Origin: Rippkaea orientalis PCC 8801
GTDB lineage: Bacteria; Cyanobacteriota; Cyanobacteriia; Cyanobacteriales; Microcystaceae
Direction: 5' to 3'
Assembly: GCF_000021805.1 (NCBI RefSeq)
Contig: NC_011726.1
Span: forward strand, 1-64,000
DNA length: 64,000 bases
Within the stretch, counting starts at the first letter, position 1, and each line of letters begins with the position of its first letter. The position numbers were made by a program, and so were the translations under genes. Shown here in pieces: positions 7,470 through 17,319 of the stretch. The notes beneath the pieces were generated by a model. It did not search any database and was not told where the DNA came from. It was given only the letters and a program-made list of their open reading frames with translations.

Positions 7470-10136
7470 TTAGGATGAAACAATTTCTGGTTCTACCGTC
7501 AGGATTATTTCTTCTGCTTTTTTCCTAAAAATTAAATGGTTTTCTTGACAATCAATTAAAATTTTATCCCCACTAACAAAGGTATTTTCTAATAATTTAG
7601 TTGCCATCGGGTTTTCCAACTCCCGTTGAATTGCCCGTTTAAGGGGACGTGCCCCGTAGGTTGGATCATACCCTGAGTTTACTAAATAATCCAAGGCAGC
7701 ATCGCTTAATTCCAGATTAATTTTCTGTTCGGCTAATAATTGTTCAATACGCTTAATTTGTAGACTGACGATCTGACGCAATTCGTTCCGTTTCAGGGTA
7801 TGGAAAATAATCAAATCATCAATGCGGTTGAGAAATTCCGGACGAAAATGCTTGCGTAAGGCTTGTAAAACCTGTTGGCGCATTTTTTCATAGTCCGTAT
7901 CATCTCCCGACAAGTTTAAAATATGGTCACTTCCGATATTACTGGTCATGACAATAATCGCATTACGGAAGTCTACGACACGCCCTTGGGAGTCGGTAAT
8001 ACGCCCATCGTCAAGGACTTGTAGGAGGATATTAAATACATCAATATGGGCTTTTTCCACCTCATCCAAGAGTACCACACAATAGGGACGACGACGTACT
8101 GCCTCAGACAGTTGACCCCCTTCCTCATACCCGACGTACCCGGGGGGAGCCCCGACCAAGCGCGAGACGGCGTGTTTTTCCATGTATTCAGACATATCGA
8201 TACGAACCATCGCCTCTTCTGAATCAAAGAGAAAGGCAGCTAACGCCCTAGCTAATTCCGTCTTTCCGACCCCTGTTGGTCCCATAAACAAGAAAGAACC
8301 GATAGGACGCGAAGGATCTTTCATTCCCGCGCGGGCGCGACGAATGGCTGCGGCAACAGCAGCAACAGCTTCACTCTGACCGATAACCCGTTCATGGAGA
8401 TGGCCTTCAAGTTGGAGCAATTTTTGCCGTTCAGTCGCTAACAGACGGTTGAGGGGAATACCCGTCCATCCCGCCACAATTTCGGCGATATCTGACTCGG
8501 TGACTTGTTCACGCAGGAGGGTTTTACCTTGGGACTGAATATCGAGGAGTTCGGTTTCTTTAGCCTCTAATTGCCGTTGGAGGACTTCTAATTTCCCGTA
8601 TTTGAGTTGGGCAGCCTTATTGAGATCGTAGTCCCGTTCTGCCTGTTCCACCTGCTTACGGAGGTGTTCTTCTTCTTCCTTGAGGGCATTGATCTCATCC
8701 AACATCTGCTTTTCGGCCTGCCATTGGGAGTTCAGTTGTTCATGGGTAGTTTCTAGGGCTTTAATTTGCTGTTGAATTGCCTCTAAACGCTCTTTGGAGG
8801 AGCGATCAATGACCAACATTCCCCGTTGTTCTTCGGCTTCTAGGGAGAGTTTCTCCATCTGCAACTGCATCAGACGGCGATCAACGTCTTCGAGTTCGAC
8901 GGGTTTGGAGGTGATCTCCATTTTCAGTTTAGCGGCTGCCTCGTCTACGAGGTCGATCGCTTTGTCGGGTAAAAAGCGATCGCTGATGTAACGATGGGAG
9001 AGGTTAGCCGCCGCAACTAGGGCTGAGTCGGTAATTTTGACCCCGTGGTGCAGTTCGTAGCGTTCTTTGAGTCCCCGTAGGATCGAGATAGTGTCCTCGA
9101 CGGTGGGTTGTTTGACGTAGACCTGCTGAAAACGCCGTTCTAGGGGGGGATCTTTCTCGATGTGCTTGCGGTACTCATCGAGGGTGGTTGCCCCGATACA
9201 GCGCAATTCTCCCCGCGCTAACATGGGTTTGAGGAGGTTTCCGGCATCCATTCCTCCCCCTTCACGGGACCCTGCCCCGACGACGGTGTGGAGTTCGTCG
9301 ATAAACAGGATAATGCGGCCGTCGGAGTGGGTGACTTCGCGCATGACGGTACGAAGTCGTTCTTCAAATTCCCCGCGATATTTGGCTCCGGCGATGAGGC
9401 TACCCATGTCTAGGGAGATTAATTGACGATTTTTCAAAGATTCGGGAACATCGCCGTTGATGATACGTTGTGCCAATCCTTCGGCGATCGCGGTTTTTCC
9501 GACTCCGGGTTCTCCAATGAGGACGGGGTTATTTTTCGACCGACGGGAGAGCACTTGGATGACGCGGCGGATTTCTTCATCTCGTCCGATAACGGGGTCT
9601 AATTTGCCTTCTTTTGCCTGTTCGGTGAGATCTCGCCCATATTTTTCCAGGGCTTCGTAGCGGTCTTCCTGGTTCTGTTCGGTGACTTTTTGCGATCCCC
9701 GAACGGCTTTAATTTCTCGTTCGAGGTCTTGGGGGTCTAGTTGAAAGCTGCGTAAACAACGTCTCCCAATGCGTTCGTCTTCTGCGAACCCCATTAGGAG
9801 ATGTTCGACGGAGATGTATTTGTCTTGCCAACTGGTGCGGGAAGCTTCGGCGCGATCGAGCATTAAATCTAACCCTTGGCCAAGGTAAAGTTGATCAACT
9901 GCCATTAATTTCGATTGACGGTTGGCAAAGGCTTCGATTTGTTGTTGCAAACGGGGAATATCTAGGTTAGCCCTTTCTAAAATCCGTATAGCGAGGCCTT
10001 TTTCTTGTTCTAAGAGGGCTAAGACAACGTGCTCGACTTCTAAGGTCTGATTTTTGAAGCGTCGGGCGATATCTTGAGACTTGACGATGGCATCCCAGGC
10101 TTGTTCTGTAAATTTACTCGAATCAGTTGGCTGCAT
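7470..10136 (-). CDS. clpB: ATP-dependent chaperone ClpB
   Basis: ClpB is a hexameric disaggregase that works with DnaK to rescue aggregated proteins. The 888 residues hold two Clp-N repeats (about 1-150), a first AAA+ module with Walker A GEPGVGKT at 208-215 and Walker B ILFIDELH, the long coiled-coil middle domain between the two ATPase modules (rich in E, Q and L, from about 410 to 530), and a second module with GPTGVGKT and [11 protein letters not shown]. It has no ClpP-binding tripeptide of the ClpA/C type, as expected. Cyanobacteria often have two ClpB proteins; which this is cannot be settled here. No CIRCE-type repeat was seen upstream, though a TATACT at about -50 of the start could be a -10 box. 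Confidence 0.97.
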   Translation of the reverse strand: MQPTDSSKFTEQAWDAIVKSQDIARRFKNQTLEVEHVVLALLEQEKGLAIRILERANLDIPRLQQQIEAFANRQSKLMAVDQLYLGQGLDLMLDRAEASRTSWQDKYISVEHLLMGFAEDERIGRRCLRSFQLDPQDLEREIKAVRGSQKVTEQNQEDRYEALEKYGRDLTEQAKEGKLDPVIGRDEEIRRVIQVLSRRSKNNPVLIGEPGVGKTAIAEGLAQRIINGDVPESLKNRQLISLDMGSLIAGAKYRGEFEERLRTVMREVTHSDGRIILFIDELHTVVGAGSREGGGMDAGNLLKPMLARGELRCIGATTLDEYRKHIEKDPPLERRFQQVYVKQPTVEDTISILRGLKERYELHHGVKITDSALVAAANLSHRYISDRFLPDKAIDLVDEAAAKLKMEITSKPVELEDVDRRLMQLQMEKLSLEAEEQRGMLVIDRSSKERLEAIQQQIKALETTHEQLNSQWQAEKQMLDEINALKEEEEHLRKQVEQAERDYDLNKAAQLKYGKLEVLQRQLEAKETELLDIQSQGKTLLREQVTESDIAEIVAGWTGIPLNRLLATERQKLLQLEGHLHERVIGQSEAVAAVAAAIRRARAGMKDPSRPIGSFLFMGPTGVGKTELARALAAFLFDSEEAMVRIDMSEYMEKHAVSRLVGAPPGYVGYEEGGQLSEAVRRRPYCVVLLDEVEKAHIDVFNILLQVLDDGRITDSQGRVVDFRNAIIVMTSNIGSDHILNLSGDDTDYEKMRQQVLQALRKHFRPEFLNRIDDLIIFHTLKRNELRQIVSLQIKRIEQLLAEQKINLELSDAALDYLVNSGYDPTYGARPLKRAIQRELENPMATKLLENTFVSGDKILIDCQENHLIFRKKAEEIILTVEPEIVSS

Positions 10137-10234
10137 TATGGGCTAAATCAAAGGGTAATCAGTTACCTTGTCCGTTCTAGTTTTTAGTATACATTGACCT
10201 GACTCTATTGTAAGGGTTTTGACTGATAATCTTT

Positions 10235-10660
10235 CTAGTCATTTTCAATTAATTCAATAGCTGTCTCAATGATCGCTTGTTGGTTGACCATCTTTTGCAA
10301 TTCCTTGTCTAGATACTTTCCTCCAAACGCTTCTAAGGCGGCATTTTTTAATGCTGATTCATAGGCATCTTCTAGGGTTTCTACTAATTCTTCTTGGGTT
10401 AAATAGTTGCCGTTTGCTTTGCGTCGTTTATTGGTTCTTTGAATTTGCTTAACTGAATTGTAAATTGACAGTTCCCAAGAACGAGTCGTTTTTTGTTCTG
10501 CTTGTTTTTTGATCAGATGAATTAACAAAATAACGCTTAAATTAAAAATTTTGTTGATTTTATCTGATTTACTTATTTCTTCGAGGTCTTCTACCAATAA
10601 CAAGGCTTCAGGAATATTGCCTTGTTGCAGGAGGGTTTTCAGGGTAAGCAGTTCTTCCAT
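10235..10660 (-). CDS. DUF29-like protein
   Basis: This 141-residue, helix-rich protein resembles the DUF29 family of cyanobacteria in the stretch VEDLEEISKSDKINKIFNLSV, LLIHLIKKQ and the RSWELSI block. The C-terminal helix with YESALKNAALEAFGG is less typical, so the assignment is moderate. The family has no known biochemical role. It is transcribed in the same direction as clpB, 98 bases upstream of it. Confidence 0.5.
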   Translation of the reverse strand: MEELLTLKTLLQQGNIPEALLLVEDLEEISKSDKINKIFNLSVILLIHLIKKQAEQKTTRSWELSIYNSVKQIQRTNKRRKANGNYLTQEELVETLEDAYESALKNAALEAFGGKYLDKELQKMVNQQAIIETAIELIEND

Positions 10661-10754
10661 GAGAAATACCTAATCATCAGCAAGATTGATGATATTTAGC
10701 TCTACTATAGCATTAAGCAATTCACAATTAACGAGTTAATCTCTGTTTTCCATT

Positions 10755-11570
10755 TCAGGTAGTTGCCCAAAATCGCACAATATACCAAAGGGCTTTTACG
10801 CCATCTATCCAGTTAATTTTTTTGCCTTCAGCATAGGAACGTCCATAATAGGAAACTCCGGCTTCATACAATCGCCAACGACGACGAGATTTAGCAACTT
10901 TGACGGTAAATTCTACTTCAAAACCAAAATCATTACAAGTTAATTTCATATCATCTAAAACTTCCCGTCGGAACATTTTAGAACAGACTTCAATATCGGT
11001 TAAAGTCGTATTACAAAGTAAGTTAATAAAGTTAGAAATGACTTGATTTCCTAACAGGTGGTGGAAGTATAAAACGCGATGGGGTTCTCCATAGAAACGG
11101 GAACCATAAACGACATCTGCCCATCCTTCTTCAATAAGTCGCCACATCCGTTTCCAGTCTTGGGGATCATATTCTAAATCAGCATCTTGAATGACGATAA
11201 CTTCCCCTGTAGCTGCTTTAAAACCCGTTCGCAAGGCAGCTCCTTTTCCTTGGTTACGTTTATGGAAAATGACTTGAATGGCTGTCTTAGCAGGGTCAGA
11301 AATGGCAATTTCTGTGTTATGATAATGATTTTCATAGGTTTCGCCGTGTTCAACGATTAGACGTTGATTGCGATCAAGTCTAACGCTGACTCCCTGACGG
11401 TTAATTTCACCAAAGGTTTGGACTAACCATTCTCTAGTACCATCGCTAGATCCATCATCAACAACAATAATTTCTTTGGCAACCCCTGGAAGGGCTTGTG
11501 CTACCTTTGTTAAAGCACTATCTATGGTATGAATTTCATTGTAAACGGGAATAACAACAGAGAGTTTCAT
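10755..11570 (-). CDS. Glycosyltransferase family 2, dolichol-phosphate-mannose-synthase-like
   Basis: The protein (271 residues) has the GT-A fold: VVIPVYNEIHTIDSAL, VDDGSSDGTREWL, then an insert of about 45 residues before KRNQGKGAALRTGF, QDADLEYDP with the metal-binding DxD-type aspartates, and VYGSRFYGEP. This is the DPM1/GtrB-like branch that transfers a sugar from a nucleotide donor to polyprenyl phosphate at the membrane. No C-terminal membrane segments are present, so it is a soluble or peripheral enzyme. The insert at about residues 57-95 is longer than in short homologues. It is divergent from the prenyltransferase gene. Confidence 0.85.
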   Translation of the reverse strand: MKLSVVIPVYNEIHTIDSALTKVAQALPGVAKEIIVVDDGSSDGTREWLVQTFGEINRQGVSVRLDRNQRLIVEHGETYENHYHNTEIAISDPAKTAIQVIFHKRNQGKGAALRTGFKAATGEVIVIQDADLEYDPQDWKRMWRLIEEGWADVVYGSRFYGEPHRVLYFHHLLGNQVISNFINLLCNTTLTDIEVCSKMFRREVLDDMKLTCNDFGFEVEFTVKVAKSRRRWRLYEAGVSYYGRSYAEGKKINWIDGVKALWYIVRFWATT

Positions 11571-11733
11571 AGCGTATTAATAAAGTTTAATGTCAGATGA
11601 TAGCGCAACTAATCGCTATTGTCATCACGAAATCTGAAAACGTTTAGACGCTAGATTGTTTCAGTTAGTTGCATCCTGTTGTTACTTGGAGAATAATTTA
11701 GTTTTATTAGATCTAATTGGGAACTGCTATATT

Positions 11734-12690
11734 ATGTCTAGACCGCCAATTTCTTTGAATAACCCCAAAAATCTGCTTCAAGATCCCCTGTCTTGGTTCT
11801 ATAGCTTCTGGAAGTTTTCCCGTCCTCATACCATTGTTGGCACTAGCTTAAGTGTTATTGCTTTATATTTTATTGCTTTAACCTCTACTCAAAGCTTGAT
11901 CAAATTAGACAATTTAGTCTATCTTCTTGGAGGGGTGATCGCTTGTTTGTGTGGCAATATTTATATTGTGGGTTTGAATCAATTAGAAGATATAGAAATT
12001 GATCAGATCAATAAACCCAATCTTCCTTTAGCAGCCCGAGAATTTTCGATAAAGCAAGGTCAAATTATTGTTAGTATAACAGGAATTTTAGCTTTAGGAT
12101 TAGCCACTCTTTTAGGACAGTGGTTAATCATTACGGTAGGGATTAGTTTAATTATTGGAACGCTGTATTCTTTGCCACCGATTCGCTTAAAACGGATTCC
12201 CTTGTTGGCGGCATTGTGTATCTTTACAGTACGAGGAGTTATTGTTAATTTAGGACTGTTTTTATACTTTACTCAAGCTTTAACCGCTACAGGATTTGTC
12301 TCTCCTTCAGTTTGGTTATTAACCCTATTTATTTTAGTTTTTACGGTTGCGATCGCTATCTTTAAGGATGTTCCTGATCTTGAAGGAGATAGGCAATATA
12401 ATATCAAAACCTTTACCCTCCTTTTAGGTAAATCTGCGATTTTTAAACTATCTTGTGCTATTATTATTTTCTGTTATTTAATCATGATAACAGCAGGTTT
12501 TATTCCAATTCTAGGTATTAATCCTTGGCTGACAATTGTTTCCCATTTGAGTTTATTGTTTTTATTGTTGTGGCGTAGTCAAGGAGTTAATTTAGAGGAT
12601 AAAAGTTCTATTGCTCAATTTTATCAATTCATTTGGAAATTATTTTTTCTGGAGTATTTGTTATTTCCAATCATTTGTTTTTTACAATGA
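11734..12690 (+). CDS. hpt: Homogentisate phytyltransferase
   Basis: This membrane prenyltransferase of the UbiA superfamily condenses homogentisate with phytyl diphosphate, the committed step to tocopherol (vitamin E). The first aspartate motif is NQLEDIEIDQINKP and the second is KDVPDLEGDRQYNI; both bind prenyl diphosphate and Mg. About eight membrane segments follow the pattern of the family. The sequence after the start, SWFYSFWKFSRPHTIVGTSLS, is typical of cyanobacterial HPT. The ATG at 11734 is chosen because the 26 residues from the upstream ATG at 11656 do not resemble the family. No other tocopherol gene is nearby. Confidence 0.9.
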   Translation: MSRPPISLNNPKNLLQDPLSWFYSFWKFSRPHTIVGTSLSVIALYFIALTSTQSLIKLDNLVYLLGGVIACLCGNIYIVGLNQLEDIEIDQINKPNLPLAAREFSIKQGQIIVSITGILALGLATLLGQWLIITVGISLIIGTLYSLPPIRLKRIPLLAALCIFTVRGVIVNLGLFLYFTQALTATGFVSPSVWLLTLFILVFTVAIAIFKDVPDLEGDRQYNIKTFTLLLGKSAIFKLSCAIIIFCYLIMITAGFIPILGINPWLTIVSHLSLLFLLLWRSQGVNLEDKSSIAQFYQFIWKLFFLEYLLFPIICFLQ

Positions 12691-12817
12691 GTAGGGTTTG
12701 CTGAATAAGAACAAAAACCTAATTAAATAAAGGTTACAGAGATATTTACCCTACAAAAAAGATCAGACACAGAGGCTAAAAACCGCTAAAATTGGGAACA
12801 AACCCTTGCACTCACTT

Positions 12818-13249
12818 ATGTCTAAAAAATGTCTAATTATTGGTTATGGAAATAGCTTAAGGAGTGATGACGGTGCAGGTCAAAAAGTAGCAAAAAGAGT
12901 CGCTCAATGGAACTTAAAAAATGTTAGTTGTATAGCGATTTATCAATTGACACCGGAACTTTCTGAAGCTATTTCTAAAGTTGATATGGTAATTTTTGTT
13001 GATGCTTTAGCAACATCAAAAAAACTAGAAATACAACAACTTAAAGTTAATTCTAAAATAACTAATCTAGGACATTATAGCAATCCTTCACAACTTTTGA
13101 GCCTAACTAAAGCTATTTATAATAAACTACCAATTGCCTATTGGATTTTAATTCCAGCGATCAATTTTGATTTTGGAGAAAGCTTATCCATTATCACTGA
13201 AAATGCTATTAAGTTAGCTTTAGAAAAAATCAGAAAAATGATTTTATAA
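12818..13249 (+). CDS. Hydrogenase maturation protease (HycI/HoxW-type)
   Basis: Proteases of this family clip the C-terminus of the [NiFe]-hydrogenase large subunit after nickel insertion. The 143-residue protein starts with the family signature IGYGNSLRSDDGAG, followed by MVIFVDA and GHYSNPSQLL. The aspartates in DDG and VDA and the histidine of GHYSNP are the expected nickel-sensing residues. The ATG at 12818 is preferred over an upstream TTG at 12806. No hydrogenase structural gene lies in the window, so the target (Hox or Hup) cannot be told. Confidence 0.8.
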   Translation: MSKKCLIIGYGNSLRSDDGAGQKVAKRVAQWNLKNVSCIAIYQLTPELSEAISKVDMVIFVDALATSKKLEIQQLKVNSKITNLGHYSNPSQLLSLTKAIYNKLPIAYWILIPAINFDFGESLSIITENAIKLALEKIRKMIL

Positions 13250-13254
13250 CAATG

Positions 13255-14115
13255 TTAATTACCTTGACTAGAAATATATTGATTAATCAAAGTTAAATCT
13301 AACTTTAATTCCTCAGCAATTTGTTCAGGGGTTAATCCCAATCTTAAAAAGCTAGAAATGGTTTCAAGCTTTCCTTCGAGTTTGCCTTCGAGTTTGCCTT
13401 CGAGTTTGCCTTCGAGTTTGCCTTCGAGTTTGCCTTCGAGTTTGCCTTCGAGTTTGCCTTCTTCTTTAGCTTCTTGGTAAAATCTGGTTTGTTTCCATTC
13501 AACTAAGTTAAACATAGCTTCAATTTCCTGACGAGTTTTTAGAGGGAATTTGTAAACGATGATTCTTTCAATTAATTCGATGACTTTTTCTTGAAAAAGA
13601 GGTTCTGTAATTTCCTCTTTTGCTTGGTTAATTAACAAGGGAACTTGTTGAGTCGCTTCTAATGGGGGAGCGTTAATGAACTGAATAATCCCAATTCCCA
13701 ATGATCTAGGGGTTTGTGGATCAATCTGATCTAAGTATATCTTTTGAAGCCGTTGATTGACCAGAAAATCTTGATAAGGTAGGGGTAAACCTTCATCTAA
13801 ATTATAACTTCCCCATAACACTACTGCATAGCAGGGACGCAACGGTTTATATTGGTTGAGATACAGAAAGATTTCGGTAATAAATCGCCAATAAAACTCT
13901 TCATCTTTTTGAAATTGAACCTCTACAAAATAAATGGGATCATCTGGACGGTTTTCATCAGGTAAAAATACGCCATCGAGACGAAAGGCTAATTCTTTGA
14001 TTTCAATCGAATTGAATTGATAATATTGCGCCAGTTCAGGAGATTGTCCTAAGAGTTGAAAGAGGAGTTCAGGAAAAACCTGAAATAGTGTATAAAAAAT
14101 TTTATCAGTTTTCAT
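13255..14115 (-). CDS. DUF2887 / Rpn-like PD-(D/E)XK nuclease family protein
   Basis: The N-terminal 150 residues match the DUF2887 branch of transposase-like PD-(D/E)XK proteins common in cyanobacteria: MKTDKIFYTLFQVFPELLF, then LDGVFLP and IYFVEVQFQKD. D47, E65 and Q67 form the expected D-ExQ core. The middle helix region carries eight GKLE units encoded by a perfect 12-base tandem repeat, and the end (SSFLRLGLTPEQIAEELKLDL) is the usual family tail. Relatives are thought to act in recombination or are of unknown role. It is convergent with the protease gene (5-base gap). Confidence 0.85.
   Translation of the reverse strand: MKTDKIFYTLFQVFPELLFQLLGQSPELAQYYQFNSIEIKELAFRLDGVFLPDENRPDDPIYFVEVQFQKDEEFYWRFITEIFLYLNQYKPLRPCYAVVLWGSYNLDEGLPLPYQDFLVNQRLQKIYLDQIDPQTPRSLGIGIIQFINAPPLEATQQVPLLINQAKEEITEPLFQEKVIELIERIIVYKFPLKTRQEIEAMFNLVEWKQTRFYQEAKEEGKLEGKLEGKLEGKLEGKLEGKLEGKLEGKLETISSFLRLGLTPEQIAEELKLDLTLINQYISSQGN
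13369..13464 (-). repeat. 12-bp in-frame tandem repeat encoding GKLE
   Basis: On the plus strand the unit is TTTGCCTTCGAG. Six perfect units occupy 13381-13452; a variant unit precedes them at 13369-13380 and a partial one follows at 13453-13464. Because the unit is a multiple of three, gain or loss changes only the number of GKLE tetrapeptides. Confidence 0.9.
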
Positions 14116-14164
14116 TAAATTTGAACATTAGTGAATAGATTGGTTTCTCTAAATAGACTTCAAG

Positions 14165-15571
14165 CTAGAAATCATTCCAAATACCATGAAAACCTGGAGG
14201 AATAACGGTTGGCAATTCTAAACGACATAAAGGTTCAAGATTTAAGTTGTTACTGTCATAAATCCTAACCTCACTACGATGAGCACTTCCATCATAAACA
14301 ACGGTTAATATCCATCCTTGTTGAGACTGAGGAGAATGGGGGACAAAAATCGGTTCAGATGGATAATGATTTTCTCCCATATCTGCTATTGTTAGTGTTC
14401 CTAATTCACGATCAAAACGAGCGATCGCACTCAAAATCTCTTGACTGAGATCAGCATTATCTCGATGCACTGACAGATAAGTATAACGCCAATTATTTCC
14501 TACTTTATCGGAAGAAATGACAGGAAATTCACACCCGCGATCTAATAATTCTTGGGTTTTAATCACTGTTCCAGTTTGAGGGCTAATCTCTATTTCCCAA
14601 AGGGTTCCTTTAGCTAGTGTTTGTAATTTTCCAGTAGAAACTTCTTTGAGATTTTGATTCGTTGTAAAGTCAGGATAACGCACAAATTCAACCACAATAT
14701 TTCTTTGATCATTGACATACCCATTGGTATAGTGCCATTGAAACCAAGGATCGGTTTCACTTTGACTAACTAAGGATAAATTATCCCGCTCAAAGATTAA
14801 AATTTGTGTTCCTAATTGGGGTTTCCATTGCATCCCATCGCTAAAACTGGCTATTCCTAACGCGGTTTTCCATAAATTAATACGAACAGGAGGAACAAAA
14901 AAAACTAAATATTGTCCAGCGATCACAAAATCATGAATTAATGGGATACCTTTGAGAAAATGAGATGATTTTTTGATGATTTTTCCGGTTGCATCGCTTT
15001 GATAAAGATTAAGGGTTGTTTTAACACCAGGAGTGACTCCAAAATTATAAATATTACCCGTATTAGGATCAATTTTAGGGTGGGCAGAAAAAGAGTCTCC
15101 TGGTTTTAATTGGGTTAAATTATCTAATCCTAATGTTTCTAATGTTTCTAAGTCTAATCCATGGGGAAATCCCCCTTCCCACAAGGCTAATAGTTTATTG
15201 GGTAATGCTAAAACTGAAGTATTAGCAGTATTTTTAACCACTTTTCCCCAGGTTTTCCAAAATCCACCAGGGACAGTCATGCCATAATTTGGATACAAAA
15301 AGTGATCGGCTTTAGCTTCTTTTTGATAGCCTTCTGTTTGGACATAGCGATAGGTAGCGGTTGCCCCTGTATCGCGGAAATGGACGGCTAAAATTGCCCC
15401 ATCTCCATCAAACCAATGGCCAACTTTTTGAGTTCCTCTTTCGAGTCTTCCCGGACCATTTCGATAAAGCGTTCCTCTGAGTCCTTCAGGAATTTTACCG
15501 GATAGAATCGATAAGGGTTTTAAGGGAAATTCTTGTCCCGGTTTAGCGATGGATTTTGACCAGTTTGCCAT
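14165..15571 (-). CDS. Carotenoid oxygenase (apocarotenoid-15,15'-oxygenase type)
   Basis: Members of this family cleave carotenoids or apocarotenoids at a double bond with a non-haem iron held by four histidines. Those are visible at H164 (FSAHPKID), H213 (LIHDFVI), H280 (FQWHYTNG) and H462 (GFHGIWND). The 468 residues match the retinal-forming apocarotenoid enzyme of Synechocystis in length and in the start (IPEGLRGTLYRNGPG, GHWFDGDGAI). It makes a seven-bladed propeller and is probably soluble or membrane-attached. The exact substrate is inference. It is followed downstream by the DUF2887 gene with 49 bases between. Confidence 0.9.
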   Translation of the reverse strand: MANWSKSIAKPGQEFPLKPLSILSGKIPEGLRGTLYRNGPGRLERGTQKVGHWFDGDGAILAVHFRDTGATATYRYVQTEGYQKEAKADHFLYPNYGMTVPGGFWKTWGKVVKNTANTSVLALPNKLLALWEGGFPHGLDLETLETLGLDNLTQLKPGDSFSAHPKIDPNTGNIYNFGVTPGVKTTLNLYQSDATGKIIKKSSHFLKGIPLIHDFVIAGQYLVFFVPPVRINLWKTALGIASFSDGMQWKPQLGTQILIFERDNLSLVSQSETDPWFQWHYTNGYVNDQRNIVVEFVRYPDFTTNQNLKEVSTGKLQTLAKGTLWEIEISPQTGTVIKTQELLDRGCEFPVISSDKVGNNWRYTYLSVHRDNADLSQEILSAIARFDRELGTLTIADMGENHYPSEPIFVPHSPQSQQGWILTVVYDGSAHRSEVRIYDSNNLNLEPLCRLELPTVIPPGFHGIWNDF

Positions 15572-15616
15572 GATTTTATTAATTGACTATTGCTTGTTTT
15601 AAAACAGGAATTGAAG

Positions 15617-16024
15617 TTACGTTAAAAACATAATAATCCAAAATTCAACAACAGCGATCGCTAAAATAATTAAAAAGGCTCTCTTTAGAGGTTGATAAGG
15701 ATCGAAATCATCATCAAGTATACTACTAGATTTTTTTCGATGATCACTAGGGTTTTTATGACGGTTTCTATATTTTTTGAGTTGTTGTTTGGTTTCCCTA
15801 GCTGCATATTTAATCAGGGTAATTTGATTTTTTGTCCAAGTTAAATACCTAACATAACTATCGGATGCTTCTAGGTTATTAAACGCTTTAACACTAATTT
15901 GGGATGATTCTAGCCTAGTGACTCGTTCCGGTAATTCGTCAAGATTTGACTCAACTTTCATTAATTTATCGTAAATTTCAATCAGTGCAAGTTGTTCTTC
16001 TTGTGATTCTGGCTGTAAATTCAT
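15617..16024 (-). CDS. Hypothetical protein with C-terminal membrane anchor
   Basis: This 135-residue protein is not recognised. The first 40 residues can form a coiled coil (LPERVTRLESSQISV), the centre is lysine and arginine rich (about residues 80-100), and the last 20 (AFLIILAIAVVEFWIIMFL) are one membrane segment, so it is likely tail-anchored with the bulk in the cytoplasm. It is read in the same direction as the carotenoid oxygenase, 45 bases upstream of it. Confidence 0.55.
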   Translation of the reverse strand: MNLQPESQEEQLALIEIYDKLMKVESNLDELPERVTRLESSQISVKAFNNLEASDSYVRYLTWTKNQITLIKYAARETKQQLKKYRNRHKNPSDHRKKSSSILDDDFDPYQPLKRAFLIILAIAVVEFWIIMFLT

Positions 16025-16344
16025 TTTTTTGCTCTAAACTAACTGAAGTTTTCTAGATGAACTATCAATACTGTAACATAGGTAACTTACTTATTACAGT
16101 CGAGAAGGTTATATGACAGCGAACTCTGATCAGATCAGTAATCCAGAAATTTTAACAATATATTCAGAAATTTAATGATTCGATTAATTGATTAAAATCT
16201 CTTTACAATTGAAAATCTTTGGTCATAATAATGCTTCGTAATTTTATCTTTATAGTCTCATCGATAAAATCACTCTACAGTAGAAGAAAGTGAATAATTG
16301 CGTTGACTTTCATGTAATTGAGTAACTTTTCCTAGTCAGAGGAA
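16025..16344. other. Divergent intergenic region
   Basis: These 320 bases separate two divergent genes of unknown function. They are A+T rich and must hold both promoters. I see no clear -35/-10 pair, RNA gene or repeat. A purine-rich AGAGGAA sits just before the plus-strand start at 16345. Confidence 0.4.
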
Positions 16345-16671
16345 ATGACAATGAAAATAATGTTTAAAGCGGTGATACCGATTATCGCTTTGGTTGGTTT
16401 TTGTCCAGTTACTCTGGCTCAAACTAAACCCCCTATTAGCCCTCTGCAAAGGGCGGCCAATAATAGTTTAAACTATGCTTCGCCCTATAAACCAGGGACA
16501 GTCACAGGAGTTGTTTCTGGACCTTATGGTAGTATTTTATTTGTTGAATTGGAGGATAAAACAAAATTACGATTTCATCATCCTAGTACCAGAGGAATTA
16601 GAGGCGATCGTGTCTTAGTTCTTCAAAAAAATGAGGAATATTTTCTCATTGAATCAGCTAACCCTAAATAA
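16345..16671 (+). CDS. Small secreted hypothetical protein
   Basis: This 108-residue protein begins with a signal peptide: a basic start, hydrophobic core IPIIALVGF and likely cleavage after LAQ, at about residue 26. The mature part is short and basic, with a small beta-rich domain (TVTGVVSGPYGSILFVELEDKTKLRF, then RVLVLQKNEEYFLIE). It is expected in the periplasm or outside. I do not recognise a family. An ATG at 16351 has better spacing from the AGAGGAA site, so the first two residues may not be translated. Confidence 0.6.
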   Translation: MTMKIMFKAVIPIIALVGFCPVTLAQTKPPISPLQRAANNSLNYASPYKPGTVTGVVSGPYGSILFVELEDKTKLRFHHPSTRGIRGDRVLVLQKNEEYFLIESANPK

Positions 16672-16767
16672 TCAATAATGGGTTTGCTTGTAATAACAAT
16701 TATGTTTTGACAGTTATTGTCACTGAATATTACCACAATTTCTCACAAAACTGGGTCTAGTTAACGT

Positions 16768-16792
16768 AAGGTGGGCAATGCCCACCTCACCC
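16768..16792. repeat. Perfect palindrome, GGTGGGCA family
   Basis: AGGTGGGCA and TGCCCACCT are perfect inverse complements around one base, followed by CACCC. It sits between two convergent genes of unknown function and belongs to the same family as 1182-1205. Confidence 0.65.
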
Positions 16793-16801
16793 CTAAATAC
16801 A

Positions 16802-17215
16802 TTAAGATAATAGTGAAACTTCAGAGATTTTATTGAACACAGTCTGAGTAATTTGAATCGCTACTTTGATAGGAAAATTGGTTGAACCAACTGAGTGTAA
16901 AATACAATTATTACTAACATTATTTCCATTGTCAGGTAATTGAAACGCGACTAATAGCTCTTGTTCTGGATTGTAGGATTTAAGCTTAGGATAAATCTTA
17001 TTTTCTAGCGTTTTGGAACTAAATAAATCAGATAAATCTGTTTTATAATCAATATTAAGTGATTCATTTTTATCATAGCTAATGACTAATAGTCCTTTGC
17101 CTTGTTCTTGGTAATAATGCCAAAAGCAACTCGCTAAAATTGAGTAATTACACTGTAAAAATTTCTGTCTAATTTCTTTATCCTGTAAATTAATCATCAT
17201 GGCTTTAGTTCTCAA
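16802..17215 (-). CDS. Hypothetical protein
   Basis: This 137-residue soluble protein is not recognised. It has no signal peptide or membrane segment. The Met at residue 7 (MINLQDKEIRQKFLQCNYSILASCFWHYY) may be the real start. Two cysteines lie near the start and one near residue 105. It faces away from the aldo/keto reductase gene (104 bases between starts) and converges with the secreted-protein gene. Confidence 0.5.
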   Translation of the reverse strand: MRTKAMMINLQDKEIRQKFLQCNYSILASCFWHYYQEQGKGLLVISYDKNESLNIDYKTDLSDLFSSKTLENKIYPKLKSYNPEQELLVAFQLPDNGNNVSNNCILHSVGSTNFPIKVAIQITQTVFNKISEVSLLS

Positions 17216-17319
17216 TATTTTAAAAAATAAGTAGTATTATCGCGTTTATCTAGTCACAACGCAGTGAGTTAGGATAAAGTAAAATGTGAGCTAAATCACT
17301 AAGTCAGAAAAAAATAGCG

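Noticed and set aside
8182-9660. Several open frames on the plus strand across clpB
   Set aside because: Serine and arginine-rich translations with no ribosome sites, explained by conserved clpB codons.
11656-11733. Upstream start for the phytyltransferase
   Set aside because: The 26 extra residues are unlike the family; homology begins just after the ATG at 11734.
13369-13464. Regular short repeats that might be read as a CRISPR array
   Set aside because: The units are 12 bases and directly joined with no spacers, and lie in frame in a coding gene.
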